This document shows positions 5,778 through 9,893 of a DNA stretch of 9,893 nt, piece after piece. The translations under genes were made by a program, and so were the position numbers. Where the stretch lies: NCBI GenBank assembly GCA_004322325.1, contig SCTP01000133.1, positions 1-9,893 of the forward strand. Reading direction: 5' to 3'. Each line of letters begins with the position of its first letter. The stretch's first letter is position 1. The notes beneath the pieces are model-generated. The model was not told the origin of the DNA. It saw nothing but the letters and a program-made list of their open reading frames with translations, and ran no database searches. This DNA comes from Gammaproteobacteria bacterium (GTDB lineage Bacteria; Pseudomonadota; Gammaproteobacteria; DSM-16500).

Positions 5778-6416
5778 ATGGATATTGGAAATAGTGTGAT
5801 AAAGGTATTAGTAGCGGTGCCATTAAAAGATTGGTTAACAATAATTGCTATTATTAGTGCCCCTGTTAGTGCTTTATGGATTCAAAGTAAATTAGATGAA
5901 AGAAAGGAAGCTCGAAAGCGACGGCTAGATATATTTAAGACGTTGATGGCAACTAGAGCGTCTGTACTATCTCAGGAGCACATTAAAGCGCTGAATATGA
6001 TTGATATAGAATTTTATGGAGATGAGAAATATAAAAAAATTAGGGAAGCGTGGCGTGCCTACTTACATATTCGTACTCAATCACTTGCCACTACTGAAGC
6101 TGAGCAAGTTCAATTCAATAAGGACTGTGAAGCTACTCTCACTGATTTGCTAGTAGCAATGGGGGAAGCACTTGGGTATGATTTTGATTCGACTCACATC
6201 AGGCAAAGTGTTTATAAACCTCAAGGACATGTTACCGAAGAAAATTACCAAATGTTTATGAGGACGCAACTCGTGAAGCTTTTTTCTGGCGAGCTCTCCT
6301 TGCCAATGGATTTAAAATCCTTACCTATCTCTACGGATGAGGCGCAAGAGCAAAAAAAGCTTCGAGATTTGGCGATAAAATTCTTAGAAAAAAAGTTATC
6401 CGAAGAAAATAAATAA
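5778..6416 (+). CDS. Membrane-anchored DUF6680-like protein
   Basis: The protein has 212 residues. A single transmembrane segment (about 17-37, DWLTIIAIISAPVSALWIQ) is followed by a strongly basic/acidic helix (KLDERKEARKRRLDIFKTLMATRAS). The soluble domain contains LSQEHIKALNMIDIEFYGDEKYKKIREAWRAYL and LLVAMGEALGYDFDSTHI, matching my memory of the DUF6680 family, whose function is unknown. The positive charges after the membrane segment put the soluble part in the cytoplasm. AAGGA lies 9 nt upstream of the ATG, inside the end of the PIN gene. Only 5 nt separate it from that gene, so it is the third gene of the XRE-ImmA/PIN operon. Such proteins are common in accessory regions; a role as membrane sensor or effector of the module is my inference. 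Its gene converges on the minus-strand gene ending at 6454. Confidence 0.75.
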   Translation: MDIGNSVIKVLVAVPLKDWLTIIAIISAPVSALWIQSKLDERKEARKRRLDIFKTLMATRASVLSQEHIKALNMIDIEFYGDEKYKKIREAWRAYLHIRTQSLATTEAEQVQFNKDCEATLTDLLVAMGEALGYDFDSTHIRQSVYKPQGHVTEENYQMFMRTQLVKLFSGELSLPMDLKSLPISTDEAQEQKKLRDLAIKFLEKKLSEENK

Positions 6417-6453
6417 TTTTTTTTACAAGTAGACAAGTGTGATTTGATTGACA

Positions 6454-6888
6454 CTATTCTTTCAATTCTTTAATTATGTTTTCAATCCCGTTGCATTCCC
6501 TAAATTTATTGAGGTCTGTATGTTGGAAAAATTTTAATAATCCAACTTGTTTTATCGCGTCATTATCTTTGCCAAGAGGTTTTTTTCCTGTTCTTTTTTC
6601 AAGTTCAGTAAGTACAAATTGGATGTCTTCGTTGCTATCGAGATTCCCGATGCCTGATCTAATTAATGCGCTTATACCAGTATCTTTGGAAGAGTTATAC
6701 ATATCTAAAAATTGAGATACAACGCGATCAATTTTTTCAGAGAAAAGCTTTTCTTTGTGTATTTTATGTATAAAAATTTCATTATTATGTGCTATGTCCT
6801 GAGTAAATTTTTTATTAGCATAATATAAATATACTGCTAAGAGGGGAGATGCTAATGCAATTATTATACCAATTATTTCAAGCATCAT
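6454..6888 (-). CDS. One-pass membrane protein of unknown function
   Basis: The protein has about 144 residues. It opens with a hydrophobic segment (MMLEIIGIIIALASPLLAVYLYYANK), then a charged, probably coiled-coil helix (about 25-60). A small helical domain with Gly/Asp-rich turns follows, ending GIENIIKELKE. I do not recognise a family. An ATG at 6912 is in frame, but the ribosome site AAAGGAG (core 6894-6897) is inside that extension and points to the ATG at 6888 (5 nt) or the next codon at 6885 (8 nt). The layout, membrane anchor plus cytoplasmic helical domain, resembles that of the convergent DUF6680-like gene, but I see no sequence similarity. It lies about 43 bp after the truncated integrase ORF on the same strand and may be co-transcribed with it. 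Confidence 0.6.
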   Translation of the reverse strand: MMLEIIGIIIALASPLLAVYLYYANKKFTQDIAHNNEIFIHKIHKEKLFSEKIDRVVSQFLDMYNSSKDTGISALIRSGIGNLDSNEDIQFVLTELEKRTGKKPLGKDNDAIKQVGLLKFFQHTDLNKFRECNGIENIIKELKE

Positions 6889-6930
6889 ATAAACTCCTTT
6901 TGTTAATTTCACGCCTTATGTTAATGCCAT

Positions 6931-7380
6931 TTAATTGTCTTCAGCTAATAACGATTTCGCTTTATCTAAATCTTTTTGTGATTGATTTAAAATATCGCTA
7001 AAGCAGTCTTTGCAATGCCGTTTTTGAGAAGTAAATCCCGATCCATTTTTCGGTATAACGAAACATGTTGTTCCAGCTGCGATTATGCTTTGGCATCTAT
7101 TGCATTCACTTTTACCTTTTGACGGAAAATTTAGTACACCATTCAATTGCGATAGCATGAAAGCTGTTTTCTGCGGCAGTTTTGATTGAGCGTTTATAAG
7201 GCTAAGCTCAGGATAGACACCTAACGCAAGAACACGAGGCTTTCCCGCGAAGTAATACTTAAATCGCCAATAGCGTGAACCATTAGGAAAAACGTGCAGG
7301 TATAGCCCTTTTTCGTCTGAGAGCTTATAGGCTTTTTCGCGTGGTTTTGCTGCGCGGATAGTGAGGTCTTTTAGCGTCAT
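6931..7380 (-). pseudogene. Tyrosine integrase N-terminal stub joined to a Cys-rich zinc-binding-like tail
   Basis: The ORF has 149 residues in two unrelated halves. Residues 1 to about 67 are the arm-binding N-terminal domain (DUF4102) of P4-type tyrosine integrases: LTIRAAKPREKAYKLSDEKGLYL, then GSRYWRFKYYFAGKPRVLALGVYPELSL. The core-binding and catalytic domains (R...H-x-x-R...Y) are absent, so it cannot recombine DNA. From about residue 68 the chain changes to a segment with CNRC, a Cys in GTTCFVIP and HCKDC, then QKDLDKAKSLLAEDN, which looks like a small zinc ribbon. An internal Met at about residue 75 may be the original start of a separate zinc protein. A full integrase is normally about 400 residues. 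The gene lies just beyond the ssrA 3' end, the usual place for an island integrase. It is a deletion fusion; whether the chimera is expressed is unknown. Confidence 0.75.
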
Positions 7381-7391
7381 AGGGTAATCTC

Positions 7392-7414
7392 AAAAAATAG
7401 GTATCGAAATACCT
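7392..7414 (-). terminator. Probable terminator downstream of ssrA
   Basis: Read on the minus strand, the stem AGGTAT/ATACCT closes a TTCG tetraloop and is followed by ATTTTTT. The stem (7399-7404 with 7409-7414) is short but the loop is the stable UUCG type. It lies between the tmRNA 3' end and the integrase stub's ATG, so it may end the tmRNA precursor and shield the stub. Confidence 0.5.
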
Positions 7415-7420
7415 CTGTTT

Positions 7421-7438
7421 GTACCCCTAAGTAACCCC
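7421..7438. repeat. Short direct repeats next to the att region (GTACCCC / GTAACCCC)
   Basis: GTACCCC at 7421-7427 and GTAACCCC at 7431-7438 are two near-identical motifs spaced exactly 10 bp. They read GGGGTTAC and GGGGTAC on the integrase strand. Repeats of this kind between tRNA/tmRNA-type att sites and P4-type integrase genes often serve as integrase arm-binding sites; that role is inference here. Confidence 0.4.
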
Positions 7439-7510
7439 GGATTTTAAAGTTCCTTACGGGTCTAATTCGAACCATCGTAAGATAAAATCCCATAAATTTC
7501 AATGACTTTT

Positions 7511-7534
7511 GAACGATTTAGAACGGTATGGAAC
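7511..7534. repeat. Three GAAC motifs in exact 10-bp phase beside the tmRNA end
   Basis: GAAC occurs at 7511-7514, 7521-7524 and 7531-7534, that is three times on one helix face, 8 bp from the end of ssrA. This helically phased arrangement fits binding of an integrase or excisionase next to the attachment core. Confidence 0.45.
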
Positions 7535-7541
7535 TGCTAAT

Positions 7542-7947
7542 TGGTGGAGGCGGCGGGAATTGAACCCGCGTCCGCGAATCCTCTACTCTCGGGTCTACAT
7601 GCTTATCCAATCTTTAAATTTAACTACCTCACGCCTGGTTGGAAAGGTGTTAAGGCAGCGATCCCGTTTAAATTTAGCAATCGGATCTCGGGCTGATCCT
7701 CATGCGAGCTTGTAGGCTATGACCCCCCATGTTTACTTTCGTAAACGTCCGGTCGTACAAGCACAACCGGTGGGTGGCCGTTATGCCGGTGTTTAGGCGG
7801 CTAATGCTTCCGCGAAGAAAGCATCGTTAACGGGAGTTGCGTTTTTCTTGGCAACTATTTGGTTTGTAACGGTATTTTACGAGGTTAAGTTACGTCCTCG
7901 GCATGCACCTCAAGCTTTGCAACCCACGTCGAAACCAGGTCGCCCCC
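7542..7947 (-). ncRNA. ssrA: Transfer-messenger RNA (tmRNA)
   Basis: The RNA is 406 nt. The 5' end GGGGGCGACCTGG followed by TTTCGAC (complement of about 7928-7947) pairs over seven base pairs with CGCCTCC just before the encoded ACCA 3' end (7542). The T arm is CGCGGGTTCAATTCCCG. The tag ORF lies at 7793-7852. tmRNA with SmpB enters stalled ribosomes, is charged with alanine, and adds a degradation tag to the broken protein. smpB lies directly upstream on the same strand, a common pairing. The 3' end with the T-arm is a well-known integration target, and the integrase stub beyond it marks this copy as a used site. The molecule is longer than the roughly 350-360 nt usual in gammaproteobacteria. 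Identification is very secure. Confidence 0.95.
7793..7852 (-). other. tmRNA-encoded proteolysis tag
   Basis: Read on the minus strand, the resume codon GCC (7850-7852) follows AAATAGTT, matching the E. coli context AATAGTC-GCA. The frame encodes AKKNATPVNDAFFAEALAA and stops with TAA (7793-7795). The terminal ALAA is the ClpXP/ClpAP-type recognition end. At 19 residues it is much longer than the 10-residue tag of E. coli and begins with two lysines. Confidence 0.8.
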
Positions 7948-7954
7948 ATCTAAC

Positions 7955-7960
7955 ATTATA
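7955..7960 (-). promoter_or_regulatory. -10 box of ssrA
   Basis: On the minus strand an exact TATAAT lies 7 nt before the mature 5' G of the tmRNA, so transcription can begin at the mature end. No good -35 box stands 16-18 bp upstream of it. Confidence 0.5.
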
Positions 7961-7985
7961 GTGGAAAACTTAAGCGTGAAAGTGA

Positions 7986-8015
7986 ATATTAAGCCACTTT
8001 TTCATCAAGTGTCAA
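7986..8015 (-). promoter_or_regulatory. Alternative upstream ssrA promoter overlapping the smpB stop codon
   Basis: TTGACA (complement of 8010-8015) includes the smpB stop codon TGA. TAATAT (complement of 7986-7991) follows after 18 bp. It would start about 30 nt before the mature 5' end and give a leader to be removed by RNase P, as happens in other pre-tmRNAs. Confidence 0.4.
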
Positions 8016-8479
8016 AACTTTTTGAACGCCCGCTGCTTCTGTCGCTGCCAGTCCCGCTCTTTCTCCGTCGCCCGCTTATCATGCAGCTTCTTACCCTTCG
8101 CTAATCCAATCTCAAGCTTCACTCGATTGTTTTTCCAATAAAGCGACAAAGGTACCACCGTATACCCCTTTCGCTCCACGCTTCCCAGCAGCTTATTCAA
8201 CTCCCGATGCGATAACAGCAGCTTCCGTGAACGCTGCGGATCCGGCGTGATATGGGTCGAAACCGTCTGTAACGGGGTAATCAAGGCGCCAAACAGCCAA
8301 GCTTCGTTCCCTTTTAAGAGAATATAGCCCTGATCAAGCTGAATGCGGCCAGCTCGTAAACTTTTGACTTCCCAACCTTCTAACACTAAGCCAGCTTCAA
8401 AGCGGTCCTCAATGAAGTACTCATGATGTGCTTTTCGATTGACGGCAATTGTCGTATTTGTTTTTTGTGTCTGTTTCAT
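8012..8479 (-). CDS. smpB: SsrA-binding protein SmpB
   Basis: The protein has 155 residues, close to the usual 155-160. It binds tmRNA and mimics a tRNA anticodon arm in the decoding centre of stalled ribosomes. The family landmarks are all there: [31 protein letters not shown] (about 14-44), then [50 protein letters not shown] follows, and the basic C-terminal tail [16 protein letters not shown] folds into the mRNA channel. It lies upstream of ssrA on the same strand and divergent from ratA, the standard gammaproteobacterial arrangement. No Shine-Dalgarno sequence is visible before the ATG, and a TATACT -10 box (8487-8492, minus) lies only 7 nt upstream, so the mRNA may be leaderless. Confidence 0.97.
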   Translation of the reverse strand: MKQTQKTNTTIAVNRKAHHEYFIEDRFEAGLVLEGWEVKSLRAGRIQLDQGYILLKGNEAWLFGALITPLQTVSTHITPDPQRSRKLLLSHRELNKLLGSVERKGYTVVPLSLYWKNNRVKLEIGLAKGKKLHDKRATEKERDWQRQKQRAFKKF

Positions 8480-8494
8480 GTTGCGAAGTATAAT
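8465..8494 (+). promoter_or_regulatory. ratA promoter, overlapping a divergent smpB -10 box
   Basis: TTGTGT (8465-8470, inside smpB) and an exact TATAAT (8489-8494) stand 18 bp apart, giving a start near 8501 and a 20-nt leader for ratA. The same bases read TATACT on the opposite strand (8487-8492), so the two divergent -10 boxes overlap. Confidence 0.5.
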
Positions 8495-8520
8495 GGCAAA
8501 TCTTTTGATTGGGAACCAAT

Positions 8521-8958
8521 ATGAATAGTTTAAAAAGAAATGCTATCGTGCCTTACTCTACACACCAAATGTTTGAGCTGGTAAATAATATCGAGGATTA
8601 TCCTCGCTTCTTGCCCTGGTGCCATAGCACCCGCATTATCAGTCGATCGGAGACGGAAATCGTCGCTTCACTTGAAATTAATTGGAAAGGCATCCATAAA
8701 ACCTTTACCACCCGTAATCGTCTCTATCCCGATGAACGAATGGAAATGGGTTTGGTCGATGGCCCGCTGAAACGCATGGAAGGGATATGGGAGTTTCAAG
8801 CGCTGGATACGCATGCTTGTAAAGTATTACTGGATTTAGAATTTGAATTTGCTGGTGGCTTTATCGATAAGCTTTTTCAACCCGTTTTCCAACATATCGC
8901 CAATACGCTGGTGGAAGCATTTTGCAAACGTGCTATCGAACTGTATGGGCAGGAGTAA
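8521..8958 (+). CDS. ratA: RatA/COQ10-like START-domain protein
   Basis: The protein has 145 residues. The START/polyketide-cyclase fold is shown by the classic opening [34 protein letters not shown] and by [47 protein letters not shown] and [31 protein letters not shown] at the end complete it. Homologues include E. coli RatA, described as a ribosome-association toxin, and COQ10, a ubiquinone-binding factor; the ubiquinone role is the more widely conserved, so the toxin label should be used with care. A TTG at 8509 is an in-frame alternative. I prefer the ATG at 8521, with GGGA 6 nt upstream and the family's normal N-terminus. rnfH follows after 4 nt, so the two are one operon, divergent from smpB. 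Confidence 0.93.
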   Translation: MNSLKRNAIVPYSTHQMFELVNNIEDYPRFLPWCHSTRIISRSETEIVASLEINWKGIHKTFTTRNRLYPDERMEMGLVDGPLKRMEGIWEFQALDTHACKVLLDLEFEFAGGFIDKLFQPVFQHIANTLVEAFCKRAIELYGQE

Positions 8959-8962
8959 GTGC

Positions 8963-9244
8963 ATGAAGGTGGAAGTCGCTTATGCAGGGCGGGATCGACA
9001 GGAAATTCTCGCCGTGGAGGTGAAGGAGGGGAGTACGATCGAAACGGCGATTCAGCAGTCAGGGATCCTGGCGCTTTTTCCAGAAATTGACTTAGCTAAA
9101 CAAAAAGTGGGGGTGTTTAGTAAACAAAAAGACCTGACTGACATCGTCAGGGAAGGGGATAGGATCGAGATTTATCGCCCATTAATCATCGATCCAAAAG
9201 AAGCACGGCGGGCAAAAGCGAAAGCGCTTAGTAAGAAGAAGTAA
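8963..9244 (+). CDS. rnfH: RnfH-family ubiquitin-like protein
   Basis: The protein has 93 residues with a beta-grasp fold: MKVEVAYAGRDRQEILAVEVKEGSTIETAIQQSG, LFPEIDLAKQKVGVFSK, VREGDRIEIYRPLIIDPKEARR and a lysine-rich tail. The 'D-IE-YRPL-DPK--RR' ending is the signature of the RnfH (RatB) family. It is named for proximity to rnf genes in some species; its biochemical role is unclear. AGGAG (8951-8955), inside the end of ratA, lies 7 nt before the ATG at 8963. That decides the start against a longer open frame reaching back into ratA. It is the second gene of the ratA operon, converging on bamE with a 17-bp overlap of the 3' ends. Confidence 0.92.
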   Translation: MKVEVAYAGRDRQEILAVEVKEGSTIETAIQQSGILALFPEIDLAKQKVGVFSKQKDLTDIVREGDRIEIYRPLIIDPKEARRAKAKALSKKK

Positions 9245-9536
9245 TTTCCTTCAACCGCCCATGTACAAAGTGACAAGTGACTTGCTTTTCCATCATGTCG
9301 CCATACCCTTTCTTAAAGGTATAAACATAATCTACGCGATCCGGTGTAAAAATATTCATCAACACCGGTGTCCCCATGATGTCTTTCACCTGCGCTTGCG
9401 TCATACCGGTATGAAGCTGCTTGACTTCGTCTTGTTTAATAATATTGCCTTGCTGGATATCCATTTTATGAATACGGAATAAAGAACAGCCTGACAGCGT
9501 TAAACCAATCCAGATGAGAATGAGACTCTTTTTCAT
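9228..9536 (-). CDS. bamE: Outer-membrane assembly lipoprotein BamE (SmpA/OmlA)
   Basis: The protein has 102 residues. A lipoprotein signal (MKKSLILIWIGLTLSGCSLF) carries the lipobox LSGC, so Cys is lipidated and the protein is held in the outer membrane. The mature domain shows the BamE pattern: QGNIIKQDEVKQLHTGMTQAQVKDIMGTPVLMNIFTPDRVDYVYTFKKG, then KQVTCHFVHGRLKEI. BamE is an accessory subunit of the beta-barrel assembly machine, which would insert proteins such as the barrel encoded at 87-803. The in-frame TTG at 9542 is less likely; the ATG at 9536 has AAGG 8 nt upstream and a normal signal peptide. It is divergent from fur across a 36-bp gap, an order known from pseudomonads and relatives. 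Confidence 0.94.
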   Translation of the reverse strand: MKKSLILIWIGLTLSGCSLFRIHKMDIQQGNIIKQDEVKQLHTGMTQAQVKDIMGTPVLMNIFTPDRVDYVYTFKKGYGDMMEKQVTCHFVHGRLKEITSSY

Positions 9537-9572
9537 GTACAATACCTTTTATGTAAAACGGGGTCATTCTAA

Positions 9573-9893
9573 ATGGAGAAAATAGCATTGGACAACTTAA
9601 ATTTAAAGAAAGCGGGGCTAAAGATCACCATTCCTCGCCTAAAAATTCTCGAAATTTTGGAAAAAGCGCAAGAACATCACATGAGCGCGGAAGATGTCTA
9701 TCGGGTTCTCTTGGAATCGGGCGAGGAAATTGGCTTGGCGACGGTTTATCGCGTCTTGACGCAGTTCGAAGAGGCGGGTCTGGTGTGCCGCCATCATTTT
9801 GAAGGTGGGCAATCCGTATTCGAGTTGGATCATGGTACGCATCATGATCATTTAGTGTGCGTGAAGTGTAATAAAGTAGAAGAATTTGTCGAC
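9573..9893 (+). CDS. fur: Ferric uptake regulator Fur (partial, 3' end outside the window)
   Basis: The first 107 codons are present and the frame is open to the last base. The N-terminal winged helix is clear: LKKAGLKITIPRLKILEILE, then HHMSAEDVYRVLLESGEEIGLATVYRVLTQFEEAGLV. The start of the metal-binding dimerisation domain follows: FELDHGTHHDHLVCVKCNKVEEFVD, with the HHDH cluster and CxxC zinc site. Fur represses iron-uptake genes when loaded with Fe(II). Two starts compete: the ATG at 9573, and a TTG at 9588 that has GGAG 9 nt upstream and gives an N-terminus of the usual family length. I list the ATG but consider the TTG a real option. No Fur box is visible in the 36-bp gap before it. 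Confidence 0.95.
   Translation, partial: MEKIALDNLNLKKAGLKITIPRLKILEILEKAQEHHMSAEDVYRVLLESGEEIGLATVYRVLTQFEEAGLVCRHHFEGGQSVFELDHGTHHDHLVCVKCNKVEEFVD

Noticed and set aside
6245..6454. Minus-strand ORF under the end of the DUF6680-like gene.
   Set aside because: Composition (Ser/Phe/Lys-rich, no domain) is that of an antisense shadow of a coding AT-rich gene.
7509..7715. Open + strand frame of 68 codons.
   Set aside because: It lies across the 3' half of ssrA on the opposite strand; structured RNA sequence explains it.
8843..8962. Upstream extension of the rnfH frame into ratA.
   Set aside because: The extension has no family similarity and is a frame-shifted shadow of ratA; AGGAG and the RnfH N-terminus fix the start at 8963.
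8521..9244. ratA-rnfH as a toxin-antitoxin pair.
   Set aside because: Despite the RatA/RatB names, these are conserved core genes and rnfH is not an established antitoxin; treated as housekeeping.
1..9893. CRISPR array, rRNA, complete insertion sequence or phage structural genes.
   Set aside because: No regularly spaced repeat units, transposase, terminal inverted repeats or phage proteins were seen on either strand.

Overview
The window looks like a chromosomal segment of a gammaproteobacterium, most likely in or near the Legionellales (Coxiella/Legionella/Aquicella-like). This rests on the right-hand gene order, ssrA, smpB, ratA, rnfH, bamE and fur, which is a classic gammaproteobacterial housekeeping block, and on the style of the Fur, SmpB and BamE proteins. 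I could not run a database search, so genus-level placement is inference.

Layout. (1) Bases 1-90 are the tail of an unidentified + strand gene, which overlaps by ATGA the start of a secreted outer-membrane beta-barrel protein (87-803). A hairpin terminator follows. Then comes a small secreted LprI-type (DUF1311) protein with a near-perfect sigma-70 promoter. It converges on a class I SAM-dependent methyltransferase (1256-2065, minus), and the two genes share a GGGGTCTGACCCC hairpin. (2) Bases 2117-3621 hold a winged-helix regulator plus AbiEii-like nucleotidyltransferase pair. A 24-bp palindrome sits on its promoter, and a second, diverged copy of the palindrome lies after it. (3) Bases 3675-6416 hold an orphan AbiEi/DUF6088-type antitoxin-like gene (minus). 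Opposite it is a tight three-gene operon: XRE-HTH/ImmA-type metallopeptidase, PIN-domain nuclease, and a membrane-anchored DUF6680-like protein. The two directions share one regulatory region with an inverted repeat AGTTTACA/TGTAAACT lying over both promoters. (4) Bases 6454-7380 (minus) hold a one-pass membrane protein and an ORF made of the N-terminal DNA-binding domain of a tyrosine integrase joined to a Cys-rich, zinc-binding-like tail. (5) Bases 7542-7947 (minus) are ssrA (tmRNA), with an unusually long 19-residue tag. (6) smpB, ratA, rnfH, bamE and the start of fur follow.

Interpretation. The tmRNA 3' end is a classic integration site, and the integrase stub lies directly beyond it. The AT-rich block to the left is therefore best read as an eroded genomic island, or a stack of islands, loaded with toxin-antitoxin or defence-like modules. 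The visibly more GC-rich block to the right is conserved core chromosome. The most interesting parts are the XRE-ImmA/PIN/DUF6680 operon with its divergent AbiEi-like partner, and the palindrome-bracketed nucleotidyltransferase cassette. No CRISPR array, rRNA, canonical tRNA or complete insertion sequence was seen.
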